DNA of 64,000 bases from Robinsoniella peoriensis (GTDB lineage Bacteria > Bacillota > Clostridia > Lachnospirales > Lachnospiraceae). The stretch spans positions 776,683 to 840,682 of the forward strand of contig NZ_JTGN01000001.1 in assembly GCF_000797495.1 (NCBI RefSeq). The letters are read 5' to 3'. Position numbers and translations under genes: made by a program. The notes below the pieces were generated by a model. That model was given only the letters and a program-made list of their open reading frames with translations. It made no database searches and had not been told where the DNA came from. Below are positions 46,025 through 55,418 of this stretch, piece after piece (position 1 is the stretch's first letter; every line of letters begins with the position of its first letter).

Positions 46025-46067
46025 TAAAAAAGCTGACACTTCTGTCCTAAAACAGAAGTCATCAGCT
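46025..46067 (-). terminator. Intrinsic terminator of the DHH gene
   Basis: AGCTGA.CACTTCTGT / ACAGAAGTCATCAGCT stem (one-base bulge) followed by six Ts on the minus strand. Confidence 0.8.
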
Positions 46068-46114
46068 AATAGCAGTTTAGGTATTGTTGTACCTGGGGAG
46101 AACCTCATTCCCGT

Positions 46115-47059
46115 TTATTTTCTATTGTGAATATTAGAGCCTGTTTCTCTATGATTCACCAACTCATCCAGCATTTTAGGAAGCAGCTCATCCATGCTGT
46201 CATCACTGAACTGGCAGGTTCCAACCGCTTTATGTCCACCGCCTCCGTATTTCAACATCAGGCTTCCTACATCGATATCGGAAGTACGGTTCAGAATGCT
46301 GTAGCCAACTGCAGCTGAGCACCCTTTACCGCCTTTTCCATTAACAATCCAGGCTGAGATATTCTGTTGCGGATACATGCTGTAAATTAGGAAACGATTT
46401 CCCGTATATATAGGATCCACACCTCTCAGATCTGATATAATTACATCCTTTTCCACTCTGGTATGCGCCTCTATCATTTCTTTGAATTTAGCCGTCTGTT
46501 CAAAATAAACTTCAATTCTCTCTTTTACATCTGACAGACTTAAAATTTCCTCTGTATCCATGGTTCGGCAGGCATCGATCAGCTTTTCCATTAATTGATA
46601 ATTGGAAATAGTAAAATTTCTCCAACGGCCTAAACCGGTCCTTGGATCCATCAGAAAACCAATTAGTATCCAGCCTTTGGGATTCTGGATTTCATCAATT
46701 GTCAAATTACCTGAATCCACCTTATCTACCGCTTCCATCATCTCATTAAAATGGGAAAACCTTTCATTCCCTCCATAGTAATCATAAATTATTCTTGCAC
46801 AAGATGGGGCTATACGGCTTTCCCCTTTATATTTGCCTTCCAGCTCGTTTCTCTCAAATTCACTGGAATGATGGTCAAACCACAACCCACACCCCTCTAC
46901 ATAAGGTACATTGGCAAGGCAGTCATCCTCTCTGATTTCCACCAGACCATCCTGAAGATCTTTGGGATGTGCAAACTTCCAATGATCAATAATTCCTGCT
47001 TCTTTAAGCAGCGCACCACAAACCAAACCATCAAAGTCGGAACGTGTTACCAGTCTCAT
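46115..47059 (-). CDS. DHH-family phosphoesterase
   Basis: This is a 314-residue protein with the motifs of DHH phosphoesterases: TRSDFDG (D8, D10), FDHHSSE (62-66) and the C-terminal DHHA1 glycine motif KYGGGGHKAVGTC. These enzymes use Mn2+ to hydrolyse short oligonucleotides, pAp, cyclic dinucleotides or polyphosphate; which applies here cannot be told. I chose ATG 47059, 8 bases after AAGGAGC; the open frame starts 24 codons further up without a better RBS. Confidence 0.87.
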   Translation of the reverse strand: MRLVTRSDFDGLVCGALLKEAGIIDHWKFAHPKDLQDGLVEIREDDCLANVPYVEGCGLWFDHHSSEFERNELEGKYKGESRIAPSCARIIYDYYGGNERFSHFNEMMEAVDKVDSGNLTIDEIQNPKGWILIGFLMDPRTGLGRWRNFTISNYQLMEKLIDACRTMDTEEILSLSDVKERIEVYFEQTAKFKEMIEAHTRVEKDVIISDLRGVDPIYTGNRFLIYSMYPQQNISAWIVNGKGGKGCSAAVGYSILNRTSDIDVGSLMLKYGGGGHKAVGTCQFSDDSMDELLPKMLDELVNHRETGSNIHNRK

Positions 47060-47208
47060 ACTATTCAGCTCCTTCATCTGTATACGTGTATAGATAGTCG
47101 TATACTCTTTAGATTTTATATCTCCTATCATAGCATGTAATTTACAAAATGGATAGATATAACCTTTATTTTGAGATTAAATTTTATAACAACTATTATT
47201 TCGAAACC

Positions 47209-48597
47209 CTATAGCAGACCTTTCAGCTGTTGATCAGAAATCTGTTTCATAAACAGGATCCCTGCCAATAAGGCTACACCTTCTGCAACCGGGAAAGATA
47301 CCCAGATCAGAACCGGGGCATTTGCAAATTTTGTGAACAGCCATGCCAGCGGTAACGCAACTACTATTAACCGCAGCAGCGAAAGAATCAAAGATCTAAT
47401 GCCACAGCCCAATGCCTGAAAAATCCCCTGATATGCAATATTTGCACCTGCAAACAAATACCCAAGGGTCACGATGCGAACTGCGATCACACATAGTTTT
47501 TGTGTTTCCGGTGCCACTGAAAATACACCGGATAACGGATTTGCAAAGATCTGAAGCCCCAGCAATCCCACAACCATGATCAGCAGCGTATATAACATGC
47601 CATATTTAATTCCTTCATCCACTCTTTTCCGGTCCCGTTTTCCATAATTAAATGATATAATTGGTATTAATGCGTTGTTCATTCCAAAAGCAGCAAAAAA
47701 TACAAATTGCTGGATTTTATAATAGACACCATATGCCGTAACTGCCGCACTGGAAACTGCTCCAAAGATAATATTTACACCATATGTCATAAATGACATC
47801 AGGGCCTGCATTATAATTGCCGGTAAGCCCACCTTATAAATTTCGTTGATAATTGCACCCTTGGGTTTTATATATCTGGGACTCGGATCAATATCTTTGT
47901 TAAATACATAATGGAAAATAGCATCCATCAGGAAGGATACCGTCTGGCCGATTATGGTTGCATATGCGGCTCCGCTAATTCCCATTTCAGGGCATCCCCA
48001 ATATCCAAAAATCATAATCGGATCTAAAACAATATTCACCAGTGCCCCTGCTACCTGAGCCACGGTAGTCAGCGTCGTCCTTCCTGTCGCCTGAAGCAGT
48101 TTTTCATAAATAGTGTACATTATGATTCCAAAGGACCAGATAGTACAAATGCTAAGATAGGATTGCCCCATTTCCAGTATAATCGGGTCTGTCGTCTGGG
48201 AATGAAGATAGGCATTTACACCAAATAAACCAAAGATCAAAAAAACAAGAAAGGTACAGAGACCTAAAAATATTGCATTTCCCGCAATCCGGCTGGCCTT
48301 TTTACGATTCCCCTCTCCAAGGCTCTTTGCCAGCAGCGCATTGATTCCCACGCCGGTGCCTACACCAATTGCAACCATAAGCATCTGAACGGGGAATGCC
48401 AGGGTAAGTGCATTAACCGCATATTCCCCCATGCCGGTAATTTCAGCCGTATCCTTCATATTCGATACGAAATAGCTGTCCACTACATTATACAATGCCT
48501 GCAGAACCATGGATATAATCATGGGAACTCCCATTTTAATCATCAGTCCATTTACCGGCTCCGTACCCATTTTGTTCATTGTTACTTTTTCCTCCAT
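47209..48597 (-). CDS. MATE-family multidrug/Na+ exporter
   Basis: This is a 462-residue protein with about 12 membrane helices in two homologous bundles (N-terminal GVPMIISMVLQALYNVVDSYFV, internal GLPAIIMQALMSFMTYGVN). It exports cationic drugs or metabolites with Na+ or H+. The RBS GGAGGATAATA precedes the ATG. Transcription appears to pass a leader terminator (48708-48737) before reaching the gene. Confidence 0.92.
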   Translation of the reverse strand: MEEKVTMNKMGTEPVNGLMIKMGVPMIISMVLQALYNVVDSYFVSNMKDTAEITGMGEYAVNALTLAFPVQMLMVAIGVGTGVGINALLAKSLGEGNRKKASRIAGNAIFLGLCTFLVFLIFGLFGVNAYLHSQTTDPIILEMGQSYLSICTIWSFGIIMYTIYEKLLQATGRTTLTTVAQVAGALVNIVLDPIMIFGYWGCPEMGISGAAYATIIGQTVSFLMDAIFHYVFNKDIDPSPRYIKPKGAIINEIYKVGLPAIIMQALMSFMTYGVNIIFGAVSSAAVTAYGVYYKIQQFVFFAAFGMNNALIPIISFNYGKRDRKRVDEGIKYGMLYTLLIMVVGLLGLQIFANPLSGVFSVAPETQKLCVIAVRIVTLGYLFAGANIAYQGIFQALGCGIRSLILSLLRLIVVALPLAWLFTKFANAPVLIWVSFPVAEGVALLAGILFMKQISDQQLKGLL

Positions 48598-48707
48598 TAT
48601 TATCCTCCATTATTTTTATTTGGAGACTTTTCAGGAAAGCTGCCACAACCTGCTGTTCCGCAGAATTTATTCCGGATTTCATTCTGCAATATAAATCAAC
48701 GACAAAA

Positions 48708-48786
48708 AAGCGCAAACCCAAATCTGGATTTACGCTTCTGCCACTCGATTATTATTATTTTATCATTGCGCCTGTCAAAAAGTCAA
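48708..48786 (-). promoter_or_regulatory. MATE promoter and leader terminator (attenuator)
   Basis: On the minus strand TTGACT (48781-48786) and TAAAAT (48757-48762), 18 bp apart, give a start near 48750. Only about 13 bases on, an AAGCGTAAA...TTTGCGCTT hairpin (48708-48737) with TTTTTT can end transcription, about 110 bp before the MATE gene. This order suggests control by attenuation. Confidence 0.55.
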
Positions 48787-48927
48787 GATGATTATTTCCA
48801 AATGCCTCAGATAAAACGGTTTTATTTTTTTATTTATTACCTTGTTTATTTTCCACATGCGAAATATAATAAACAGCAAAAGCAGCCTGTTCGAAAATTC
48901 ATACAAAGGCATTACAATCATGTATCA

Positions 48928-48944
48928 ATCAGATGTAATCTGAT
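48928..48944. promoter_or_regulatory. Perfect palindrome upstream of the bcr-type regulator
   Basis: ATCAGATGTAATCTGAT (arms of 7, spacer 3) lies 34 bp before the response-regulator start codon. It is a candidate autoregulatory site. Confidence 0.4.
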
Positions 48945-48978
48945 GAATTCCGAAAAATTACAGGGAGGACAGTATAAA

Positions 48979-49680
48979 ATGAATAGCAAAATACTAATAA
49001 TTGATGACGATAAAGATCTGTGTCTGTTACTGAAAAAAAACTTAACCGCCGAAGGTAACCAGGTAACGCTCCGCCATGATGGAGAAAGCGGACTGGCCGA
49101 AGCAATACATTTGGAATACCAGTTGATAGTACTGGATGTTATGCTTCCCCAAAAAAGCGGCTTTGAAGTTTTGACTGAAATCAGAAAAACAAGCCATGTA
49201 CCTATCCTGATGCTGACTGCCAAAGACAGCGAGATAGACAAAGTATCCGGACTGCGTATGGGTGCGGATGACTACATCACAAAACCGTTCAGCAATAATG
49301 AATTTATTGCCCGTGTTGAATCACTTTTACGAAGGTACACCTTATTTAATTCTTCCATGGAACTGGCAGATCCCGTATTGGATATTGGCAGTCTCCATAT
49401 TGATCCGGCTGCACATGAAGTGCGCCAAAACAACACTGTCATTGACCTGACCGCTAAAGAATTTGATCTTTTGTATTTCTTCGCCTGCAACAGGGGCAAG
49501 GTATTTACTAAAAAACAGATTTACCGCGCAGTTTGGGATGATGAATATGCTTTTGACGATAATAATATTATGGTACACATCCGCAGATTACGTAAAAAAA
49601 TAGAACCCTGCCCTGAAAAGCCGACTTATATTTTAACAATCTGGGGTGTGGGATATAAGTTTGGCGGTGATTCGTTATGA
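48979..49680 (+). CDS. OmpR-family response regulator of the bacitracin-type operon
   Basis: This is a 233-residue protein with a receiver (IIDDDKD, phospho-Asp in LIVLDVMLPQKSG, Lys in YITKPF) and a C-terminal OmpR winged helix ending TIWGVGYKFGG. I chose ATG 48979 (MNSKILIIDDD) after AGGGAGG; the frame is open further upstream but is not coding. It opens a five-gene run: regulator, kinase, ATPase, permease, UppP. It overlaps the kinase gene by 4 bp. Confidence 0.92.
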   Translation: MNSKILIIDDDKDLCLLLKKNLTAEGNQVTLRHDGESGLAEAIHLEYQLIVLDVMLPQKSGFEVLTEIRKTSHVPILMLTAKDSEIDKVSGLRMGADDYITKPFSNNEFIARVESLLRRYTLFNSSMELADPVLDIGSLHIDPAAHEVRQNNTVIDLTAKEFDLLYFFACNRGKVFTKKQIYRAVWDDEYAFDDNNIMVHIRRLRKKIEPCPEKPTYILTIWGVGYKFGGDSL

Positions 49681-50591
49681 CAGGATTTGTGATTTTCCTT
49701 TTGCTTCTCTTATGCTTTAAACAGTTTCTTTATATTAGCCGTCTTAGGAAACAGACGGAAGACTGGCTTTCCATTCTTCAAGCTGTTTCCCAGGGCAAAC
49801 AAGAAAAGATTTTTACCAAAGGTTCCGGAATCATGTCTGATATCGGCTATGAGTTAAATGAGATTATAGAAACAAATAAAAAGAGAATTACCTATCTGAA
49901 TAAAGTAGATGAAGCAAAAAAACAGATCTTAACCAGTCTCTCCCATGATGTAAGGACCCCTCTTGCATCATTGCTTGGCTATCTGGAAGCTCTGGAAAAT
50001 GGGATGGAGAATAAAACAGAACAACAGGAATATATTACTGTGGCATATCGAAAGGCGAATGATTTGAAATCCTATGTTGATATGCTTTTTGAATGGTTTA
50101 AACTCAATTCAAAAGAGCAGCAATTCCATTTTGACACTGTAGACATCAATGAACTGACGCGGGAAATAATTATAGAATGGCTTCCTGGTTTGGAAAAAGA
50201 AAACATAGAGGTCAGGGCCCAGATCAGTGATGATGATTTACTGATATCTACTGACAGTATGGCATATAAACGTATAATCAATAATCTTATTCAAAATGCA
50301 ATCCACCATGGGCATTGTACCTGCATTTCAATAATTGTTGAGCCCCGTATCGAAAAAGTGCTTATTACAGTTATAAATGACGGCAGCCATATTCCTCCTG
50401 AGCAATTACCCTACATTTTTGACCGTTTATATAAGGGTGACCATGCCCGTTCAGGCAAAGGAAGCGGACTGGGGCTTGCCATTACAAAGGAACTGGCAGA
50501 AGCTTTACATGGTGAAATAAATGTAACCAGTTCACAGACCCTGGGAACATGCTTTCAAGTCACTCTGCCGGCGCTAACGGAAATCCCGTAA
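49677..50591 (+). CDS. Sensor histidine kinase of the bacitracin-type operon
   Basis: This is a 304-residue kinase with a single N-terminal hydrophobic helix (about 3-22), no extracellular domain, H-box LTSLSHDVRTPLASLLGY and HATPase motifs (NLIQNAIHHG, FDRLYKGDHARSGKGSGLGLAIT). The lack of an external sensor suggests that the signal comes from the membrane or a transporter. The start ATGA overlaps the regulator stop. Confidence 0.92.
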   Translation: MTGFVIFLLLLLCFKQFLYISRLRKQTEDWLSILQAVSQGKQEKIFTKGSGIMSDIGYELNEIIETNKKRITYLNKVDEAKKQILTSLSHDVRTPLASLLGYLEALENGMENKTEQQEYITVAYRKANDLKSYVDMLFEWFKLNSKEQQFHFDTVDINELTREIIIEWLPGLEKENIEVRAQISDDDLLISTDSMAYKRIINNLIQNAIHHGHCTCISIIVEPRIEKVLITVINDGSHIPPEQLPYIFDRLYKGDHARSGKGSGLGLAITKELAEALHGEINVTSSQTLGTCFQVTLPALTEIP

Positions 50592-50593
50592 TG

Positions 50594-50649
50594 AAGTAAG
50601 AAAAAAGTAAGATCTGATAAAGGCCCCTGTCAGCTTTGGATGGTAAAAT
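50594..50649 (+). promoter_or_regulatory. Response-regulator box and promoter of bcrA-like gene
   Basis: AAGTAAG is repeated at 50594-50600 and 50605-50611, 11 bp apart, as OmpR-type regulators prefer. A -10 TAAAAT stands at 50644-50649 with no recognisable -35, as in activator-dependent promoters. This gives the transporter and uppP genes a promoter separate from the two-component genes. Confidence 0.55.
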
Positions 50650-50673
50650 AAACTTCAGAAAGGAGTCAAACAA

Positions 50674-51594
50674 ATGAACAACTATATGATACAAACAATC
50701 GGGCTGACAAAACAATTTGGTAATCAACTTCTCGTGGATAATGTAAATCTGCATGTACCCCAGGGCAAAATTTATGGTTTACTTGGCAGAAACGGCGCCG
50801 GAAAAACTACAACCATGCGAATGCTTTTGAATCTGGTACAGCCAACATCCGGAGAAATCCTGCTGTTTGGCAATGATTATAAAAAAAATCCCAGCAAAAC
50901 TTACCGCAACATCGGAAATATTATCGAAACTCCCGGATTCTATGATAATTTAACCGCCCGGGAAAATCTACATCTGCTGGCCCGCCTGCGGGGAAGGCAC
51001 CGCAAAGACACCGCAGAGCATGCCCTTAAATTAGTTGGACTTGAAAAAGAAATCAACAAACCATTTTCCAACTATTCATTAGGAATGAAACAAAGACTGG
51101 GCATTGCTGCCGCAATCATGCACGACCCCTGCCTGCTCATCCTGGACGAACCGGTGAATGGACTGGATCCAATCGGAATACATGAGATTCGGAATTTTCT
51201 GCTGGAACTGAGCAAAAAAGGAACCACTATATTTCTTTCCAGCCATGTTCTAAGTGAAATTGAACAGTTAGCTGATATTATTGGTGTTATGCATGAGGGA
51301 CACTTACTGGAAGAGGTCTCCATGGAAGAACTGCACAAGCGAAACCGCCAATATGTGGAATTTATTGTTTCTGATGTAAATACTGCTTCTCTGTTACTGG
51401 AACGGCATCATGCTGTTAATGACTATTCCGTATGCGATAATCATACGATCCGGATTTTTGAATGTATTAACAGACGGGGAGAAATAAACCGGTCGTTTGT
51501 GGAAAATGGCTTACTTGTAACAAAAGTCAACATTAGTGAAGAAAAACTAGAGGATTATTTTTCAAATTTGATTGGAGGTGGCGGAATTGGTTGA
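50674..51594 (+). CDS. BcrA-like ABC transporter ATPase
   Basis: This is a 306-residue ATPase with Walker A GRNGAGKTT, signature YSLGMKQRLG, Walker B LLILDEPVNGLD and a C-terminal extension of about 80 residues, as in BcrA and other bacteriocin/bacitracin ATPases. It pairs with the following permease. RBS GAAAGGAG. Confidence 0.9.
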   Translation: MNNYMIQTIGLTKQFGNQLLVDNVNLHVPQGKIYGLLGRNGAGKTTTMRMLLNLVQPTSGEILLFGNDYKKNPSKTYRNIGNIIETPGFYDNLTARENLHLLARLRGRHRKDTAEHALKLVGLEKEINKPFSNYSLGMKQRLGIAAAIMHDPCLLILDEPVNGLDPIGIHEIRNFLLELSKKGTTIFLSSHVLSEIEQLADIIGVMHEGHLLEEVSMEELHKRNRQYVEFIVSDVNTASLLLERHHAVNDYSVCDNHTIRIFECINRRGEINRSFVENGLLVTKVNISEEKLEDYFSNLIGGGGIG

Positions 51595-52336
51595 TCTGAT
51601 TTACTGTGAAATATTAAAGCTTAAACGTTCCAAAATGCTTTTGATCAGTATTCTGGGAGCCCTAGCAGCACCGGGCATGCTGCTGCTGGAATGTCTGCAG
51701 ACACATTTCGAACACCCTGAAAAAATGTTTACTCTGGCGGATATCTATGACAGTCTGCTGCTCTATACTATTATTCTAATGAATCTGTTGGTCTATATAA
51801 TTATAGCCTCCTACCTGTTCAGCCGGGAATATACAGAGAAGACTTTGAAAAATATATTACCAATACCGGTTTCAAAAACATCATTTTTAACCAGTAAGTT
51901 CTGCATTTTATTTATCTGGATGATAGTTTTGTCCTTTTTCTCCTGGGGTTCTGCTTTTCTCTTGGCGCTCCTGTATCATTCCGTGTTTGGTATTGCAGAA
52001 TTTCAATTTCATATTGCCCTGATTTATCTGGGAAAAATGATGTCCAGTACAATACTGATGTTTTTAACTATAACACCTTTTACATTCCTTGCCGAGAAAA
52101 CAAAAAGCCTGGTTGTCCCGTTGATCATATCAGCTGCCGTCATTATGGGAAACGCTGCTTTGTCAAATCAGGATCTTGGTGCATTATATCCCTGGACAGC
52201 CATCCTATTTCTTATGCAGGGAAGTCTGGCTGCTACCGGTTACCCCGTTTGGGTTTCTGTGGGCATCATCACCCTGGTGTCAATTCTGGGATTTACTGCC
52301 ACCTACATCTATTTCCAGAAGGAGGATATTAAATAA
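51587..52336 (+). CDS. BcrB-like ABC-2 permease
   Basis: This is a 249-residue membrane protein with six hydrophobic helices and no ATPase, the partner of the BcrA-like ATPase. I chose TTG 51587, 8 bases after GGAGG inside the end of the ATPase gene; an in-frame TTG at 51572 precedes the RBS. The stop overlaps the uppP start (TAATG). Confidence 0.85.
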   Translation: MVDLIYCEILKLKRSKMLLISILGALAAPGMLLLECLQTHFEHPEKMFTLADIYDSLLLYTIILMNLLVYIIIASYLFSREYTEKTLKNILPIPVSKTSFLTSKFCILFIWMIVLSFFSWGSAFLLALLYHSVFGIAEFQFHIALIYLGKMMSSTILMFLTITPFTFLAEKTKSLVVPLIISAAVIMGNAALSNQDLGALYPWTAILFLMQGSLAATGYPVWVSVGIITLVSILGFTATYIYFQKEDIK

Positions 52337-53163
52337 TGACACTGGATTTTATAGAAATACTAAAAATCATTTTTCTCGGTATTATAGAAGGCATCACGGA
52401 ATGGCTTCCCATCAGCAGTACCGGACATATGCTCCTGGTAGATGAATTTATCTCTCTGAACATGAGTGAATCTTTTAAAGAAATGTTTTTCGTAGTCATA
52501 CAGCTAGGTGCTATTTTAGCTGTTGTAATGGTTTTCTGGAAAAAAATGTTTCCGTTTCAGTTTAAAAATAAAAAGCAGCCAATTATTATTAAAGATACTT
52601 TTTCCATGTGGTTTAAAGTTGTAGTAGCATGTATTCCAGGTGCAGTGGTAACCATTCTGTTTGATGATTATATCGATGCACACCTGCACACTCCCATAGT
52701 GATTGCAGCCGCTTTAATCTTCTACGGAATTACATTTATCTTAGTGGAAAACTGGAATAAAAAAAGATTGCCTAAGGTTGTTCACCTGTCGGATATTACT
52801 TATCAAACAGCCTTACTCATCGGATTATTCCAGGTATTATCCATAATTCCCGGCACATCCCGCTCCGGTGCTACCATTGTTGGTGCATTACTGATCGGAG
52901 TATCCAGAATCGCAGCAGCAGAATTTACATTTTTCCTTGCAGTACCTGTTATGTTTGGTTTAAGTGCACTTAAGATGTTAAAATATGGTTTTCATTTTGG
53001 GGGAAATGAAATATTGGCTTTAATAGTTGGAATGGTTGTGGCATTTTTCGTATCGCTGGCAGTTATTAAATTTTTGATGAGCTATATTAAAAAACATGAT
53101 TTTAAGGTGTTTGGATGGTATCGGATAGGTTTAGGAATTGTTGTACTCGCAAGTTTGATTTAG
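52336..53163 (+). CDS. Undecaprenyl-diphosphatase UppP (BacA)
   Basis: This is a 275-residue membrane enzyme that dephosphorylates undecaprenyl pyrophosphate, recycling the wall carrier and giving bacitracin resistance. Both signature motifs are intact: EGITEWLPISSTGH (E18, E22) and the PGTSRSGAT box. Eight hydrophobic helices. Its place behind BcrA/BcrB-like genes matches the bcrABD order of enterococcal and clostridial bacitracin resistance loci, with a two-component system in place of BcrR. Confidence 0.95.
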   Translation: MTLDFIEILKIIFLGIIEGITEWLPISSTGHMLLVDEFISLNMSESFKEMFFVVIQLGAILAVVMVFWKKMFPFQFKNKKQPIIIKDTFSMWFKVVVACIPGAVVTILFDDYIDAHLHTPIVIAAALIFYGITFILVENWNKKRLPKVVHLSDITYQTALLIGLFQVLSIIPGTSRSGATIVGALLIGVSRIAAAEFTFFLAVPVMFGLSALKMLKYGFHFGGNEILALIVGMVVAFFVSLAVIKFLMSYIKKHDFKVFGWYRIGLGIVVLASLI

Positions 53164-53175
53164 CTGGATCTAAAA

Positions 53176-53209
53176 AAGGCATCATACCAAAACTTTGATA
53201 TGATGCCTT
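53176..53209. terminator. Terminator between uppP and the NlpC/P60 gene
   Basis: AAGGCATCATACCA / TGATATGATGCCTT stem with short loop. A-rich before and T-rich after, so it may serve both convergent genes. Confidence 0.75.
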
Positions 53210-53226
53210 CCTTTTGTTATTGTTTC

Positions 53227-54747
53227 TTATATGTATCTCTTTATAGCATATACACTATCAAAATACATGCCAGATACAATAATTCCGCTTGTCGGATTAC
53301 TTGCATGTACCACCTGGCCTCCGCCAATGCAAAGTGCTACATGATAAATATAACCACTTTCATCAACATAGAATACCAGATCGCCTGCCTGTTCATTACC
53401 CGGGGATACTGACGTACCGCCGGCAGCCTGATCTTCAGCCACACGTGCAAGAGAAATACCAAAGTTTGCCATTACAGATTGTACAAATCCTGAACAATCC
53501 GCACCATTTGTCAAACTAGTTCCACCCCAAACATATGGGTTTCCTACAAACTGGAGTGCATAGTTCGCAATATTGCTTCCAAGTCCAGAATTAGATGAAT
53601 CTGAAGAAGAGTTGCCTGGTGCTTCTGTTTCCGGAGTGTTTGTCACCGGAGTTTCTGTCTCCGGCGCTTCCGTTTCAGCAGTTTCCGGTACTTCTGTTTC
53701 CGGAGCTTCTGTTTCTGGAGCATTTGTCTCTGGCGCTTCTGTTTCCGGTACAGTTGTTTCCGGTACAGTTGTCTCTGGTGCATTTGTCTCTGTTGTTTCC
53801 GTCTCTAATGCTTCTGTCGCAGCTGTTTCTGTAGTTTCTGTTGTCGGGATATTTGTTTCAGCTGTTTCAGGAGTTTCTGTTGCGGGTGCGTTTGTTTCTG
53901 GTGATTCAGTCTCTGGAACATTTGTCTCAGGTTTCACAACTTCCGTCTGTGTCACAGGATTCTTCTCCTGCTCTTTTTTGGCTGCTTCTTCTGCTGCCAG
54001 CCTTGCATCTTCCTGAGCCTTCTGATATGCCTGCCATTCACCATCCAGTCTGGCCTGCTCCTCTTCCAGTGATTCTGCCTCATCAAATCTAACTTCACAG
54101 GTAACATACTGCTTAGCAACATAGCCTTCGCGTCCGTCACTCATTTGTACTTTTACCCAATCCCCAGCATCTGAGATAACGGAGTATGCTTCAGATTCCA
54201 TAGCTGTATCAACAACTTCAGCATCTTCACTAGCCTCCAAACGTACATTTAATACCTCTGCATTAATTACTGCCACTTCCCAGCCAAATTCTCTGGCCAG
54301 TTCTGCTGCTTTTTCACCGCTTACAACGAGATCTTTCTTCACATAGCCTTTTACAGAACCTGACTCAATCAGATACCAGTCGCCTTCTTCTTTTACAATT
54401 ACTCCTGCTCTGTGATTATAGAGTTTTCCCAGAATTTCCCCATCCTCTGCATTTGCAGATTTACGGATGTTCACATACTGTTCTTCCGGTTTCACGCCTT
54501 CTTTTTTTTCTAAATCAGCGATAACCATCTTATCATAGGGAATTGCTTTTTTCGCTTCTGTTGTGTCTGTCTGTACATTTTCTACGTGTACAGCTACTCC
54601 TACAAGAGCCATCCCGGTATTCGCAGCCATTGATACAAGACTCATTCCACCAAATGCCATTACACTGATGGCAAGAAGGCCTGCAATTTTCAGCATACGT
54701 CTTTTCATAATAATCGCATACCTCTCTTTCGTTACAATTTTTTTCAT
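53227..54747 (-). CDS. Secreted NlpC/P60 peptidoglycan hydrolase with SH3 domains
   Basis: This is a 506-residue exported protein: signal peptide (about 1-42), two bacterial SH3 repeats (about 85-150 and 155-215), a charged helical stretch (220-262), a low-complexity linker of about 120 residues made of PETxAPET-type units, and a C-terminal NlpC/P60 domain (about 395-506) with catalytic Cys (NGADCSGFVQ), His (YIYHVALCIG) and a third polar site (VVHASNP). It should cut stem peptides in the cell wall. The Thr/Pro/Glu linker is repetitive in the DNA and may vary in length. Confidence 0.93.
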   Translation of the reverse strand: MKKIVTKERYAIIMKRRMLKIAGLLAISVMAFGGMSLVSMAANTGMALVGVAVHVENVQTDTTEAKKAIPYDKMVIADLEKKEGVKPEEQYVNIRKSANAEDGEILGKLYNHRAGVIVKEEGDWYLIESGSVKGYVKKDLVVSGEKAAELAREFGWEVAVINAEVLNVRLEASEDAEVVDTAMESEAYSVISDAGDWVKVQMSDGREGYVAKQYVTCEVRFDEAESLEEEQARLDGEWQAYQKAQEDARLAAEEAAKKEQEKNPVTQTEVVKPETNVPETESPETNAPATETPETAETNIPTTETTETAATEALETETTETNAPETTVPETTVPETEAPETNAPETEAPETEVPETAETEAPETETPVTNTPETEAPGNSSSDSSNSGLGSNIANYALQFVGNPYVWGGTSLTNGADCSGFVQSVMANFGISLARVAEDQAAGGTSVSPGNEQAGDLVFYVDESGYIYHVALCIGGGQVVHASNPTSGIIVSGMYFDSVYAIKRYI

Positions 54748-54780
54748 AGTTATTACGTTTCTATTACATCCCGCAACATT

Positions 54781-54809
54781 ATTTTAACATTTTTGCCTTA
54801 ATCTGTCAA
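54781..54809 (-). promoter_or_regulatory. Strong promoter of the NlpC/P60 gene
   Basis: TTGACA (54804-54809), 17 bp, TAAAAT (54781-54786) on the minus strand; a second TTGACA lies 9 bp further upstream. Confidence 0.75.
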
Positions 54810-54879
54810 TCTGTCAATTACATTTCACAGTTTCTTCGTCCAGGCAGCAGTTATCTGTAAAATCCCAGGAGACTAATAA

Positions 54880-55224
54880 CTAATCTTTATCGTCGGTTCT
54901 TCTTAAAAACTCAACAAAAGCAAAAATTATTGAAATTACGGTAAGAACGGATACAATTAGTTCAGACACATTGTTTGCATAGTCCGTTTGTTCCGGAATG
55001 ACGGCGCCCAAAATCAAAAAATAGGTACACCAAACCAGACCTAAGGCAAGTAAAAGAAATGTAAAATATTTCAATACAAAAGCCGCTCTATTTATAAATT
55101 TTCTGGCTGCTCTGCTTTGCGCTTCTGTATATGTCCTTTTTGTAGTCAGTTTGATTCCTCCAAACAAAAAGCCAATCACGATGCCTAATGACAATGCTAC
55201 ACAAATATTATAAAATGACTCCAT
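54880..55224 (-). CDS. Small membrane protein, unknown
   Basis: This is a 114-residue protein with an N-terminal hydrophobic helix (about 4-24), a basic stretch, and two more helices (about 45-75 and 85-105), ending in a charged tail FLRRTDDKD. It is 2 bp from the DUF4177-like gene upstream, so the two form an operon. I know no function. Confidence 0.6.
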   Translation of the reverse strand: MESFYNICVALSLGIVIGFLFGGIKLTTKRTYTEAQSRAARKFINRAAFVLKYFTFLLLALGLVWCTYFLILGAVIPEQTDYANNVSELIVSVLTVISIIFAFVEFLRRTDDKD

Positions 55225-55226
55225 TT

Positions 55227-55418
55227 CTATTCTTCTTTCTCAAAAATCAAATCTATTTTTCTAAAACAGCCATTTGCACTGATCTCCGTTGGTATCATAC
55301 CTGCATACCTATAACCCAGCTTCGCATATTTCTCGATAATTTCACGGTGTTCTGATATGGATGCCATAACCATATCTTTCATTTTGTATTCTACATTGAC
55401 ATATTCATACTTTTTCAT
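55227..55418 (-). CDS. DUF4177-like small protein
   Basis: This is a 63-residue protein (MKKYEYVNVEYK...IIEKYAKLGYRYAGMIP...IDLIFEKEE). The Tyr-rich first strand, helix with KLGYRY and last strand match the DUF4177 pattern, as does the protein at 41245-41460. I chose ATG 55418 because AAAGGAG stands 9 bases upstream. It is co-oriented with the membrane protein gene that follows. Confidence 0.7.
   Translation of the reverse strand: MKKYEYVNVEYKMKDMVMASISEHREIIEKYAKLGYRYAGMIPTEISANGCFRKIDLIFEKEE

Noticed and set aside
53573..54016. 147-codon plus-strand frame over the NlpC/P60 linker
   Set aside because: It is the antisense of the PETxAPET repeats (VSGASVSG-type translation) with no RBS.
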